A stretch of DNA of 60,707 nucleotides from contig JAHEYT010000051.1 of the NCBI GenBank assembly GCA_023251455.1, forward strand, positions 1 to 60,707, in the 5' to 3' direction. The notes below the pieces were generated by a model. It was given only the letters and a program-made list of their open reading frames with translations, ran no database searches and had not been told where the DNA came from. How positions within the stretch are numbered: position 1 is the stretch's first letter; the number at the start of each line of letters is the position of its first letter. Positions 51,947 through 60,707 of the stretch are shown piece after piece. The position numbers and the translations under genes are program-made. This DNA comes from Bacteroidota bacterium. GTDB lineage: Bacteria; Bacteroidota; Bacteroidia; Bacteroidales; Prolixibacteraceae.

Positions 51947-54900
51947 TTAAAAGGTTATCTTGAAATCGAATCCGAATGTTCGGGTTGTGGGCAGGCTAAA
52001 GTTCTCAATTGCCTGATCAATCATTAGGGTATTCAGGGTAACCTCGGGATCAAAAGGCGCGTCCTTATAAATGAAGAATAAGTTTGACCCAATTAGCGAA
52101 AAAGTAGCCTGCTTAATTGCGGCATTTTGAAAATTCCACTCGTGCGAAATTGAAGCCTGTGACAACCGGATGTTGGTACGGTGATAAGTGTATGGTTCTT
52201 TAATTCCGTCTCTGTCGCCAACCGTGGTGTAATATTGTTTGGCATCTATCCGGTTAACTAATGTTCCGTCGGGCATAATCCCGTTAATAATTACCCCTCC
52301 ATTGCTGCGGGCATCGGCAGATCTTTGGCTAACGCCATAACCATCCAACATCGCTTCGGTTTGGCCGACAACCATGCCTCCGACTTTGCTGTTGATCAGG
52401 AATCCGAAAGTCAGGTCCTTATACCTGAAGCTGTTATTCAACCCAATGCTCCAGCGCGGATTTGAATTTCCGATGTATTCTTTCTGTTCTGTTTTTAGGA
52501 TATTGCCTTTTTCATCAAGCTTTATCCGGCCCTGATCATCCCTTAAGAACTTATGCACATAAATATCGCCAAAAGAGCCACCTTCTTTAATAATAAGCTG
52601 GTAACCATCATTATCCGACAGTACAATTGGGTTTTTAAGGTCAGGATGGAGTGAAATTATTTTGTTTCTATTGCCTGAAAAATTAATGTCAGTCGACCAG
52701 TTGAAATTTTCCGTATCAATGGGTTTTGCGCTGAGCGTTAGTTCAATGCCCGAGTTGACTAATTTTCCGGCGTTCACAAAATACCGAGAGTAGCCCGACC
52801 CTGAAGGTGCAGGCAATGAAATAAACTGATCGCGGCTATTGATGTTGTAGTAAGTAAAGTTAAAACCAAACCGTCCCTTGAACAGCTTCCAGTCGGTACC
52901 AATCTCAAAACTTCGAATCAATTCTGGTTTCAGGTTGTTAAATGGCTTTGTGGTATTTCGATCGATTCCACCAGATGATGATATGGAGTTATTCGGACTT
53001 ACACTGTTGAACGGAACTTCGTTTGCAACAATGGAAAAGGAACTTCTTACTTTGCCAAAACTGACAAATTGGGGCAATTTGAATATTTCGCTAAGCAAAG
53101 CGGTGACGCCAACACAAGGATAAAAATAGGAATCGTTCCCCGTTCCGTATAAACTCGAAGCCCAATCATTCCGGCCTGAGATATCTAAAAATACCCTTTC
53201 TTTATATCCAAGCTGAGCATTGCCAAATACCCCTTCTTTAATGAGGCTGCTTCCAAGCATGGAATAGACCATCACGTTTTTTTCGATATTCTGGAACGAA
53301 AACTCATTGGGATATATTAGTCCGTAGGTACCGGTATTTACACTTATCCCAAGGCCATATTTACTTTTCATGTAGCTGGTTCCCATAACAGCATCAACAC
53401 TAAAATCCTTAAAAGCTTTCCTGAACGAGAGAATTGCATCGGCATAAATTAACTCATCGGTTGTTTTTTGAAAACTCCAGGAACCGTTGGTGTGTACATT
53501 GGTTTCATTCGACCCTGCTTTGTTTTTTTGCTCATAGGTTCTCTCCGAATGATCAATGTTGCTCCTCATTTGAAGATTAAAATGATCGTTTATTTTCCAT
53601 TCGACCAGCATATTCGCGATTACTCTCTTGGTCAAATCTTCTTTTTTCTGGTTGTTGATAATCCAGTTCGGATTCGACTGAAAATGATCTTTCACAAACC
53701 AGTTTTGAAGATACATATTGCGCGAATCGCTGAAAACCTGGTAGTCGCGGGCATAACTCGAAAAATCCCGGTCTCTGGGGAAAAGGTACAAACCGGTTAG
53801 TGGATTTAAATAATAGCCAGCCGTATTCTTGTTTTTTATGAGCTCTTCTGTCAGCATAATATTCGAACTGGCAGTCAGGCGCTCGTTAAATAGTTTCGTT
53901 GATTGTTTAAAAGTAATGTTTGTCTTTTGATAGTTATTTCCCGGCATGATACCGCCCATTGCAGTATTTGAAAACAGGAAATAGGCTGTTGTATTTGCGC
54001 CTCCTCCACTGATCGTTATCGTGTTGATTCGTGCCGTTCCAGTATTGAAAAAGTCTTTGACAAAGCTACTTGCATATTTTCCCTTAGTGGTCGACCAACT
54101 TTCTTTGGCATTGTTAAAACTTCCATATTCAAACTGAAGGTCGGGCGTACTTTGAATATTTTCGAAGGTAAATATTGAACTAAGCGTTGCTTTTATTGGC
54201 CCTTCTTTTCCTTTTTTTGTGGTGATAAGAATTACCCCATTTGCACCCTGACTTCCGTAAAGGGCTGATGCATTGGCTCCTTTTAGAATACTCATGCTTT
54301 CAATATCTTCGGTGCTAATCTGAGAAAGTCCGTCTCCCTGGTCAGAACCACCAAATATTCCAATCTGGCCACCCTTGTTATTGGCCATCGGGATACCATC
54401 AATAACAAATAATGGTTCGCTCGATGCACTCATCGATTTATTCCCGCGCAAAACCACTTTGGTCGAGCCTCCGGCGCCAGCGGCGCTTCGGGTTATTTCA
54501 ATTCCTGAAATCTTTCCTGATAAGCCTGATACGAAGTTAAATCCCTGGTTCTTCGATATTTCATCGGATCCGATATTTTGCGTGGCATACGTTAAGGCTT
54601 TCTCTGCTCTTTTTAATCCAAGCGCCGAAACGATAACCTCATCAACACCAAAGTTTTCGGATTCCAAAACCACATTAATCTCAGTTTTATCTTTCAGCGG
54701 TTCCTCCACTTTCTTATAACCGATATACGAAAAACTCAGAAACAATGATGTTTCCGGAACCTCCAGGCTATAAGTTCCTTCGGAGCTGGTAATAATACCA
54801 ATTGTAGTGCCCTTAACAATTACCGAAACTCCCGGAACCGGATTCCCATTTTCTTCGGTCACTTTGCCAATAACAGTTTTCTTTTTTACCGGTCCTTTAC

Positions 54901-55228
54901 CCAACTGGCCAAATTCTGTAGATAATTCCTTGTCTTTAACAATTATAATCTGTCGATCGAAGACTTTGTAGTTCAGGCTTGTTCCGGTCAGAATCTGGTC
55001 GAAAATTTCTTCGATTGTTTGGTTGTCGGCATTAACCGAAACCTTCTGAGATAAGTTGACCTGGTTGTCTTTGAAGAAAATAATGTATTCGCTTTGTTTT
55101 TGAATGATGTCAAATACCTGACCCAGACTAACCTGATTTAAATGCATAGTTAGTCGGTTGTCTTGTGCCGCCGAAGTGAGAGAATACCCTAGGAAACAGA
55201 ATAGTAGTAAAAATGCTTTATTCTTCAT
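51947..55228 (-). CDS. SusC/RagA TonB-dependent transporter with STN signalling domain
   Basis: A 1093-residue transporter. A signal peptide (ends S-A-A-Q) is followed by an STN domain (about 25-100: L-N-Q-V-S-L-G-Q-V-F-D-I-I and F-D-R-Q-I-I-I-V). A carboxypeptidase-like domain follows (V-I-G-K-V-T-E-E-N-G-N-P-V-P-G), then the plug (G-V-D-E-V-I-V-S-A-L-G) and barrel (ends F-G-F-D-F-K-I-T-F). The STN domain is the part that contacts FecR, so this protein can signal substrate binding to the sigma factor. No SusD gene follows; a FecR and a second SusC come next. Confidence 0.93.
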   Translation of the reverse strand: MKNKAFLLLFCFLGYSLTSAAQDNRLTMHLNQVSLGQVFDIIQKQSEYIIFFKDNQVNLSQKVSVNADNQTIEEIFDQILTGTSLNYKVFDRQIIIVKDKELSTEFGQLGKGPVKKKTVIGKVTEENGNPVPGVSVIVKGTTIGIITSSEGTYSLEVPETSLFLSFSYIGYKKVEEPLKDKTEINVVLESENFGVDEVIVSALGLKRAEKALTYATQNIGSDEISKNQGFNFVSGLSGKISGIEITRSAAGAGGSTKVVLRGNKSMSASSEPLFVIDGIPMANNKGGQIGIFGGSDQGDGLSQISTEDIESMSILKGANASALYGSQGANGVILITTKKGKEGPIKATLSSIFTFENIQSTPDLQFEYGSFNNAKESWSTTKGKYASSFVKDFFNTGTARINTITISGGGANTTAYFLFSNTAMGGIMPGNNYQKTNITFKQSTKLFNERLTASSNIMLTEELIKNKNTAGYYLNPLTGLYLFPRDRDFSSYARDYQVFSDSRNMYLQNWFVKDHFQSNPNWIINNQKKEDLTKRVIANMLVEWKINDHFNLQMRSNIDHSERTYEQKNKAGSNETNVHTNGSWSFQKTTDELIYADAILSFRKAFKDFSVDAVMGTSYMKSKYGLGISVNTGTYGLIYPNEFSFQNIEKNVMVYSMLGSSLIKEGVFGNAQLGYKERVFLDISGRNDWASSLYGTGNDSYFYPCVGVTALLSEIFKLPQFVSFGKVRSSFSIVANEVPFNSVSPNNSISSSGGIDRNTTKPFNNLKPELIRSFEIGTDWKLFKGRFGFNFTYYNINSRDQFISLPAPSGSGYSRYFVNAGKLVNSGIELTLSAKPIDTENFNWSTDINFSGNRNKIISLHPDLKNPIVLSDNDGYQLIIKEGGSFGDIYVHKFLRDDQGRIKLDEKGNILKTEQKEYIGNSNPRWSIGLNNSFRYKDLTFGFLINSKVGGMVVGQTEAMLDGYGVSQRSADARSNGGVIINGIMPDGTLVNRIDAKQYYTTVGDRDGIKEPYTYHRTNIRLSQASISHEWNFQNAAIKQATFSLIGSNLFFIYKDAPFDPEVTLNTLMIDQAIENFSLPTTRTFGFDFKITF

Positions 55229-55387
55229 ATTGTCAATTGCACAAATACAATTCTATCTTTTGGGGGGAAAGATACCAGAAAATTCAAGTTTTTTTATTCA
55301 AATCAGATCAATTTTTAATCAGGAAGCCATCCTTGAATGGTTCAAAAAAGTAATCATTCTTTTCGCATTCCTGTCATTTGAAATCTC

Positions 55388-56572
55388 TTAGCCAGGAGTT
55401 TGCTTTTTCCTGATTTTGATTAAGTGGTCAGACTGCTCCAACTCAATGTCCATCATTTCAGAGATCAGCGATAGTACCTGTTCTGCCGAATTCCGCAAAT
55501 CCAGGTAGCCCGAAAACGTTTCCTCCGCTAATTCGGTACTTTCAATTTCTATTGAAACATTATAGTAGCGCGATAGTTTTTTGGCGATACTTCCAAGCGA
55601 TTTTTTTTCCATAACGAGATATCCGTCTTTCCAAGAAGTATAATCTTTGGTATTGACTTTCTTCTGAACCATAGTTTCGTCAGCCAGGTCATATATAGCA
55701 AGCATTCCGGGTGTCATTTTTTCTTTCTTAGCACCAAACAATGAACCTCGTTTGTAAATTAGTTCGACAGAACCCCGTTCGAGCACCGTATTAACAGTAC
55801 TGTCGTCGGGGTATGCACAAAGATCAAACACGGTACCCAGCACTTTGACTTCCATGTCATGTGTAATCACATGAAACGGGTGGTTTTTATCTGGAGCAAC
55901 CTCGAAAATTGCTTCACCATCAAGGTAAACCTCGCGTTTATTATCGGCAAAACGAACCGGATAAACCAATTTCGATCCGGAATTTAGCCAGATGGTGCTG
56001 TTGTCTGATAACGTAATCTGAGTTCTTTTTCCATAGGGAACAACCACCGTGTTATAAGAAGTAACAACGGCATCAACCGATTGATTTATCATATCCTGAG
56101 CATCAATCTTTACTTCTTTGCCGTTACTCGAATAGGCTATTTTCGATTCCTGCGCATCAATCTGTACGATTTCCTTTCCGGAAAGCATCAATTGGGTAAA
56201 TTCTGAATCAGACCTGGCAGAAATCCCTGATGCAAAATCGCTAATATCTGATTGTTTTTGCAATTGAAAGAATATGGTTAATCCGACCATTACCAGTAAT
56301 GCCGCCGCGGAGCTAAACCATACAAATGTTTTGTTTCTTTTGGAGCGACGAATGCTATCGAGTATTCTCTGATCCAGTAAATTTTTCTGATCCTCTCTGA
56401 ATGCGGTCCTGTTGGAGCTGATGGTCCGATGAATTCGACCAGCCAGAACAAGCTCTTCCGCCTGAAATTCGTTCTCTTGTATTTCACGGTTGATCAAATT
56501 CTCTGAAAGAGAATCATCGGAGAGGATGTCTTCTGCTCTCTTCGTTTGATTATCATCATCTTTCATCTTCAA
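55388..56572 (-). CDS. FecR-family anti-sigma regulator (first copy)
   Basis: A 394-residue FecR protein. It has a cytoplasmic N-terminal region (about 1-75), a transmembrane helix (F-V-W-F-S-S-A-A-A-L-L-V-M-V-G-L-T, about 82-98), a FecR domain with Y-G-K-R-T-Q-I-T-L-S-D-N-S-T-I-W-L-N-S, and a C-terminal part with Y-Y-N-V-S-I-E-I-E-S. It would receive the signal from the STN-bearing SusC and control the adjacent ECF sigma factor, 50 bases upstream in the same transcript. It is strongly similar to the other FecR (50535-51695). Confidence 0.92.
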   Translation of the reverse strand: MKMKDDDNQTKRAEDILSDDSLSENLINREIQENEFQAEELVLAGRIHRTISSNRTAFREDQKNLLDQRILDSIRRSKRNKTFVWFSSAAALLVMVGLTIFFQLQKQSDISDFASGISARSDSEFTQLMLSGKEIVQIDAQESKIAYSSNGKEVKIDAQDMINQSVDAVVTSYNTVVVPYGKRTQITLSDNSTIWLNSGSKLVYPVRFADNKREVYLDGEAIFEVAPDKNHPFHVITHDMEVKVLGTVFDLCAYPDDSTVNTVLERGSVELIYKRGSLFGAKKEKMTPGMLAIYDLADETMVQKKVNTKDYTSWKDGYLVMEKKSLGSIAKKLSRYYNVSIEIESTELAEETFSGYLDLRNSAEQVLSLISEMMDIELEQSDHLIKIRKKQTPG

Positions 56573-56622
56573 TTCTGTAGTTTAGGTATTAAGTCAGTGG
56601 TCTTAGGTTTTTTAGTGCGTTA

Positions 56623-57216
56623 TTAAAATCCAGGTGTCTGCAAATAAAACAATATTAGCGCATTGTTGCTCAGTTTCAGTTCTTCTCGTATTGTTTTTAC
56701 CGACCGGTACACCAGCGTTCTGGCGGATTCAACCGAGATGTCCAAGATCTTGGCGATCTCCGTATAGGATAACCCAACCTGAAACCGAAGATTGAGGACT
56801 TCCTGTTGCCTGTCGGACAGTTTGCCCATAGCAATCCGGATATTTTCGATATTTTCTTCCTGATATTCTGATCCTTCAGTTTCGGCCAAAGAAATTTTAT
56901 GGTCATTTTCTTCCTGAAATGTGTTCGTGAAAACCAGCTTCAATTTTCCCGATTGTGGTGATTGAATCTTTCGTTTTAATGATTTGAACAGGTAATTTCG
57001 AATATGATCGTTATCCGACAAATTTTTCCGGTACTTATACAGGTCGAAGAAAAGATCATGAATGCAATCCTTTACAAGTTCCTGATCTTTAGTGTAAATC
57101 GATCCGAATGAGAAAAGGATGTCAGCAAATTGCATGTAAAGTTCATGAAAGGCAAGAGTCTCCCCTGCCTTAATTCTCTTCCATAAAAGATAATCCGAAT
57201 TGACTTCCTTCTGCAT
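56623..57216 (-). CDS. ECF RNA polymerase sigma factor
   Basis: A 197-residue sigma-70-family factor of the ECF type. Region 2 includes F-H-E-L-Y-M-Q-F-A-D-I-L-F and region 4 has the helix-turn-helix L-S-Y-T-E-I-A-K-I-L-D-I-S-V-E-S-A-R-T-L. It is the first gene of the minus-strand locus, directly ahead of FecR, SusC, FecR, SusC and SusD. It should direct transcription of the transporter genes when released by FecR. A Bacteroidota-type promoter lies just upstream. Confidence 0.93.
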   Translation of the reverse strand: MQKEVNSDYLLWKRIKAGETLAFHELYMQFADILFSFGSIYTKDQELVKDCIHDLFFDLYKYRKNLSDNDHIRNYLFKSLKRKIQSPQSGKLKLVFTNTFQEENDHKISLAETEGSEYQEENIENIRIAMGKLSDRQQEVLNLRFQVGLSYTEIAKILDISVESARTLVYRSVKTIREELKLSNNALILFYLQTPGF

Positions 57217-57235
57217 AAATATACAAGTCTGTCGC

Positions 57236-57267
57236 CAAAAGTATAAATTTTAATGTCACCGATGAAA
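57236..57267 (-). promoter_or_regulatory. Bacteroidota-type promoter of the sigma gene
   Basis: On the minus strand TACTTTTG (57236-57243) fits the -7 consensus TAnnTTTG exactly. TTTC (57264-57267) stands for TTTG at about -33, with 20 bases between. The start codon is 20 bases downstream of the -7 box, so the leader is very short. Confidence 0.6.
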
Positions 57268-57773
57268 GATAAAGGATTGAATTGAGAAACTTCCAAATCT
57301 GATTTAAGTTTATTTAATGAATAAAAATAAATTGAAACAGGGAACAGATTAGACGTTATCTAAGTGTATCCGGTTAAGAAAAACCGGAAAATTTAACCAA
57401 TGACAATCATTGAAATGGACCAAAAATAATATTAGTAGAATAAAAGATTCATATATCCTAACATATTTGAAATATATACGTAGTATGGTTTGTGTTTCGT
57501 CCTAAAGAACCTCAAGTAGTAAAAATACATTCAATCAAAACTTCATAAATCCTGAAAAGGGTTTATTCAAAATAACAAAGGGAAACCCCATTGGCTCTTT
57601 AATAAATTAGTTAACTGTCATTCAATTTCAGGTTGAATCCGATAGAGTAGCAATTTTACAGGTGTGTGATTTGCTTTTTAACCATAGGAGACTCGCCTAA
57701 AGAGATTCACATGTTTAAGAAATGCATACTTCCGGCTAGTTTCAACCAATTATTAACTCTTAAAATTACAACA
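57268..57773. other. Long divergent intergenic region
   Basis: About 500 bases of AT-rich sequence upstream of the secreted hypothetical gene. Two small inverted repeats are visible: CCGGTT/AACCGG at about 57370-57387 and CAATGA/TCATTG at about 57398-57412. No gene, tRNA or clear promoter was recognised. An in-frame ATG at 57666 was not chosen as the start of the next gene. Confidence 0.5.
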
Positions 57774-58562
57774 ATGAAAAGACTATTAACCTTATGTTTG
57801 GTCATTTCTATGACCTTAAGTTTGAGCGCACAAAACAATCCTCCACAGTTGTATCTATTATTTGAGTTTATGCTGGTAAAAGGAGAGAATGGATCAGATT
57901 ACCAACAGGTTGAGGAATTCTGGTCAGGTATCCACAAGCAACGGGTGGCCGACAAATCGATTCTTGGATGGGACCTCTGGTCTTTAACGCCTTCAGGAAC
58001 AAAACAAGGATCGCAATTCCTGACCGTAACACTTTTTGCCAGTCTTCAGGATATGCTCACCGCTATAAATTCGTTAGATGTTGACGGATATGCAAAAAAG
58101 GCCTATCCAAACAAAACCGAAAAAGAGTTAACAGCCATGTTTGATAAGACCGGAAAATCCAGAGATATGTCGAATCAGGTTCTGTTTAAAATGGCTGATC
58201 AGACAAAAGATGAATTCCAGATGAAAGTTGGGACTTTGGCAACATTGGATATCATGAAACAAGTGGACGATAGCTATGAAAAAGCTGAATCAGAAATTTT
58301 TAAGCCATGGCATCAGCAATTGGTCGATCAGGGTAAAAAAGGAAGCTGGGGATTGCTCCGCGCCATTTTGCCTGCCGGGAGTGAAGTTTATGGCACACAT
58401 ATTACCTTCAGTATGTATAAGGATGAGGCGCAATTGGCTACATCTATGGAAGATTCGGGCGGAACGATGGATTTGATGACACAGCTTGCAGTAAAAGAAG
58501 GATTAAAAACCAGGGAGTGGAAAGAAGTGAAACTCGCCAAGCTAATTATGACGGTGCAATAA
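57774..58562 (+). CDS. Secreted hypothetical protein
   Basis: A 262-residue exported protein of no named family. The ATG at 57774 is chosen because a clear signal peptide follows it directly (M-K-R-L-L-T-L-C-L-V-I...S-L-S-A-Q). An upstream ATG at 57666 would put 36 residues ahead of that signal. The mature part is soluble, with segments such as W-S-G-I-H-K-Q-R-V-A-D-K and a second half that could be a repeat of the same fold (K-P-W-H-Q-Q-L-V-D-Q-G-K-K-G-S-W). Alpha/beta-barrel dimeric domains are conceivable. It ends at a strong bidirectional terminator. Confidence 0.65.
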   Translation: MKRLLTLCLVISMTLSLSAQNNPPQLYLLFEFMLVKGENGSDYQQVEEFWSGIHKQRVADKSILGWDLWSLTPSGTKQGSQFLTVTLFASLQDMLTAINSLDVDGYAKKAYPNKTEKELTAMFDKTGKSRDMSNQVLFKMADQTKDEFQMKVGTLATLDIMKQVDDSYEKAESEIFKPWHQQLVDQGKKGSWGLLRAILPAGSEVYGTHITFSMYKDEAQLATSMEDSGGTMDLMTQLAVKEGLKTREWKEVKLAKLIMTVQ

Positions 58563-58574
58563 TCTATCTCATGC

Positions 58575-58614
58575 AAAAAAAGGTGGCTTGTAAATTTTCA
58601 CAAGCCACCTTTTT
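58575..58614. terminator. Bidirectional terminator between convergent genes
   Basis: AGGTGGCTTGT (58581-58591) and ACAAGCCACCT (58600-58610) form a perfect stem with an 8-base loop, with A-run and T-run flanks on the two sides. It serves the plus-strand secreted protein and the minus-strand DUF2807 gene. Confidence 0.88.
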
Positions 58615-58641
58615 CTGCTCTATCCGGATTGTGAAACCCGG

Positions 58642-59352
58642 TTATCTTGCGTTTCTTACTTTTCCGGAGCCGGCTATCGATTGGTCGATCATCGGTTTGC
58701 CTTTGTAGGTTACATTTCCGGAGCCTGCCAAACGAACATACAGATTTTTATTGGCTTCAATGTCCACATTTCCAGAGCCTGCAATCTTAACCGAAACATC
58801 ATCAGCGCTAAAGTCAAATCCTTTAAAGTTTCCACTGCCTGAAATCGCAACACTCAAATCTTGGGCAGCTGCTTTGCCGGCCAAAACAATGTCGCCCGAA
58901 CCCGAAATGGCTGCTTTTACGCGTTCCGCTGACAGTTCCGACAATCGAATGTTTCCGCTGCCGCTCACTCCCAAGTCAAGAATTTTGGTTTTGATGTCAT
59001 TTTCGGCAATAATATCGCCTGATCCGGAAACGCCCAAACCATTGATTTCAGGAGTAGTGATGTAAATGGTGATTTCGCCTGGCTGAAATGTTTTCCAGAA
59101 ATAATCTTTGTTGGGGAACCGGATAATCAGCTTACCGTCTTTTACTTCGGTAACTATTTCGTCGAGTGTCGATGATTTGGCTACAATTTCGAGATTTTGT
59201 TTTGCACCTTGTTCCAGATGTAGTTTGGCACCAATCCGTAACGAAATTTCAGTAAAAGGATCAACCTTCCGGTTTTGTTCTTCGGCCTGAACTTGGATGC
59301 CAGTAAGGATAAAAGCGATTAAGATAATTGCTGTTGCTAATTTTGTTTTCAT
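58642..59352 (-). CDS. DUF2807 (head GIN) domain protein, exported
   Basis: A 236-residue exported protein from the ATG at 59350-59352 (M-K-T-K-L-A-T-A-I), which begins the signal peptide ending V-Q-A-E. An upstream ATG at 59403 would add a hydrophilic 17-residue extension and is not preferred. The mature part is the DUF2807 repeat: G-V-S-G-S-G-D-I, G-V-S-G-S-G-N-I, A-I-S-G-S-G-D-I, A-I-S-G-S-G-N-F and I-A-G-S-G-N-V, building a beta-helix of short strands. The function is unknown; these proteins are envelope-associated in Bacteroidota. Confidence 0.85.
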   Translation of the reverse strand: MKTKLATAIILIAFILTGIQVQAEEQNRKVDPFTEISLRIGAKLHLEQGAKQNLEIVAKSSTLDEIVTEVKDGKLIIRFPNKDYFWKTFQPGEITIYITTPEINGLGVSGSGDIIAENDIKTKILDLGVSGSGNIRLSELSAERVKAAISGSGDIVLAGKAAAQDLSVAISGSGNFKGFDFSADDVSVKIAGSGNVDIEANKNLYVRLAGSGNVTYKGKPMIDQSIAGSGKVRNAR

Positions 59353-59496
59353 GTGTAAGTAATTTGATTGTTTTCTCTGAATTAACGCTAGTATAGACGG
59401 CAAATTATCCGGGAAGTTGCATTGATGCAGAAAAAAGTGTTCAGTGTTCAGAAATGCAGTTTTTGAACACTGAGACTGAATACTGAAAACTGAGGT

Positions 59497-60036
59497 TTAC
59501 TCGTCGTCCAGATTGAACAAACCTTCCGGAATTTGCAATTCAATTTCTCTGTTTTCTTCATCCAGACGGACAATCAAATCTTCGTTCAGCGGCACCATGG
59601 CTTCTTTTTCCTGATAGACAACCGAAAGCAAAACATTTCCGGAGAAATCGTTCACTTCGGTAATTTCACCAATTAGCCCGAGCGTTTCATCAAATAACTG
59701 ATAACCGACCAATGCGTTCGGACTCATTTCATCTTCAAATTCAATCACGTCATCCTGATTGACGAAAACAGATAATCCGCAAAGTGCTTTGGCTTTTTTG
59801 TCCGAGTCAATCCATTCGAGGTTTGTAATTACAGCTTCGCTCGATTTAAATCGTAGTCCTTCTTCGGAAATGAAAAAAGGAACGAGCAAATTATCTATTT
59901 CGAGAAAAAGAGTCGGGCATTCTTCGAGAGTTTCGTAATACTGTTCCTCGAACCGGATGACCAGTTCGCCATGTATTCCGTGAGGTTTCTGAACGAAGCC
60001 AACTTTTACGCAATCGCTTTTGGGTATTGTTTCCAT
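59497..60036 (-). CDS. rimM: Ribosome maturation factor RimM
   Basis: A 179-residue RimM, which helps 16S rRNA processing and 30S assembly by binding S19. The N-terminal barrel begins V-K-V-G-F-V-Q-K-P-H-G-I-H-G-E-L-V-I-R-F. The PRC-barrel half has L-V-G-Y-Q-L-F-D and G-E-I-T-E-V-N-D-F-S-G-N-V-L-L, and the end is the typical acidic I-P-E-G-L-F. It follows rpsP on the same strand, the usual order, with a hairpin in between (60052-60081). Confidence 0.95.
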   Translation of the reverse strand: METIPKSDCVKVGFVQKPHGIHGELVIRFEEQYYETLEECPTLFLEIDNLLVPFFISEEGLRFKSSEAVITNLEWIDSDKKAKALCGLSVFVNQDDVIEFEDEMSPNALVGYQLFDETLGLIGEITEVNDFSGNVLLSVVYQEKEAMVPLNEDLIVRLDEENREIELQIPEGLFNLDDE

Positions 60037-60051
60037 AGTGGTAAAAATAGA

Positions 60052-60081
60052 AAAAAGCGACAGATTTCTCTATCGCTTTTA
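60052..60081 (-). terminator. Hairpin between rpsP and rimM
   Basis: AAAAGCGA-C-AGA and TCT-A-TCGCTTTT pair with a small internal mismatch and are followed on the minus strand by a T-rich stretch. It could end most rpsP transcripts and lower rimM expression relative to the ribosomal protein gene. Confidence 0.6.
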
Positions 60082-60129
60082 TAAGTTGTCTGTTTTAATC
60101 CGAAGTTTAAAACAGGATTCGACTAGTTG

Positions 60130-60687
60130 TTATCCTTCAGTTTCTTCAGGAGCAGCTTCTTCAGCTACTTCTTCTTCAACAACTGGAGCAGGTGCAGGAG
60201 CAGAAGCGGCTCTGGCAGCAGCTGCGGCTTCTGCATTGCGTTTAGCAATTGCGTTGGCTCTTTCTGCATTCTTTTTAGCTTCCATTTCCAGCTGAGCCTT
60301 ACGTGAAGACTCTGCGTTGTTAACTAATCCATCTTTTTTAGCCTGAACTTTGTTCGCTTTCTCGGCTACCCAAGCTTCGAATTTAGTTTCAGCTTCTTCA
60401 GCAGTGAAAGCGCCTTTGGCTACACCACCTAAAAGATGTTTTTTATACATTACTCCTTTGTAAGATAAAATAGCTCTTACTGTGTCGGTTGGTTGAGCAC
60501 CATTGGCAAGCCATGTTAAAGCTTTGTCAAAATCGAGATCAATAGTAGCAGGATTTGTGTTTGGATTATAAGATCCAATCCTTTCGATGTTACTACCATC
60601 CCGTGGCGCCCTGCTATCAGCTATCACAATGTGATAGTAAGCATACCGTTTACGACCATGTCGTTGCAATCTAATTTTTGCTGGCAT
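60130..60687 (-). CDS. rpsP: 30S ribosomal protein S16
   Basis: A 185-residue S16. The S16 core is about residues 1-85 ([10 protein letters not shown] and [14 protein letters not shown] at the N-terminus, then I-G-S-Y-N-P). A long C-terminal extension follows, ending in an Ala/Glu/Pro-rich tail ([16 protein letters not shown]). Most bacteria have 80-90 residues; extended S16 is usual in Bacteroidota. The gene is followed by rimM. Confidence 0.96.
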   Translation of the reverse strand: MPAKIRLQRHGRKRYAYYHIVIADSRAPRDGSNIERIGSYNPNTNPATIDLDFDKALTWLANGAQPTDTVRAILSYKGVMYKKHLLGGVAKGAFTAEEAETKFEAWVAEKANKVQAKKDGLVNNAESSRKAQLEMEAKKNAERANAIAKRNAEAAAAARAASAPAPAPVVEEEVAEEAAPEETEG

Positions 60688-60707
60688 TTTGCTTAAATTT
60701 AAATGAT

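Overview
The window is chromosomal DNA of a Bacteroidota bacterium. The signs are paired SusC/SusD-type outer-membrane genes, a FecR/ECF-sigma surface-signalling cassette, a promoter of the TTTG/TAnnTTTG type, lipoprotein-rich gene products, weak or absent Shine-Dalgarno sites, and an S16 protein with a long Ala-rich tail. The gene set (exported [FeFe] hydrogenase, DUF5916, DUF3810, GH2/GH3 enzymes) fits an anaerobic or facultative marine or sediment member, perhaps near the Marinilabiliales/Prolixibacteraceae. That placement is an inference. || Region 1 (1 to about 22750) looks like the right-hand part of an integrated, mobilizable, visibly AT-rich genomic island. It holds a DedA-TerC-UPF0114-zinc-ribbon membrane/stress cluster, an RND efflux operon, and an exported [FeFe] hydrogenase with a b-type cytochrome. 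A CDF metal exporter operon follows, and then a mobilization/replication module: accessory protein, relaxase, MobC-like protein, candidate oriT, Toprim/DUF6371 protein, DUF3987 protein, HTH protein and tyrosine integrase. Next to the integrase lies a detached 3' piece of a tRNA gene, read here as tRNA-Ala(GGC), followed by its own terminator. This marks the right attachment site. No intact tRNA copy is visible to the left, so the other end is probably upstream of base 1. The island holds several relics: an IS1182-like transposase tail, a truncated hydrogenase copy, and decayed copies of the UPF0114 and zinc-ribbon genes. || Region 2 (22.9-42 kb) is conserved chromosome: a DUF5916 protein, hexokinase, a META-type lipoprotein, a DAACS symporter, an MBL-fold hydrolase and a DUF3810 membrane protein. 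A membrane-spanning regulator with a periplasmic LamG domain and a cytoplasmic winged helix lies beside secreted GH3 and GH2 glycosidases. Two small conserved hypotheticals and a PIF1-like helicase complete it. Region 3 (42-45.6 kb) has a secreted beta-helix protein, a 20-21 bp GC-rich tandem repeat, and an isolated AT-rich KAP-family P-loop NTPase that looks foreign. || Region 4 (45.7-57.3 kb) is a TonB-dependent uptake locus on the minus strand, in the order sigma, FecR, SusC with STN domain, FecR, SusC without STN domain, SusD. It looks like a tandem duplication of the FecR-SusC pair that shares one sigma factor and one SusD. Region 5 (57.7-60.7 kb) has a secreted hypothetical protein, a DUF2807 protein, and the housekeeping pair rpsP-rimM.
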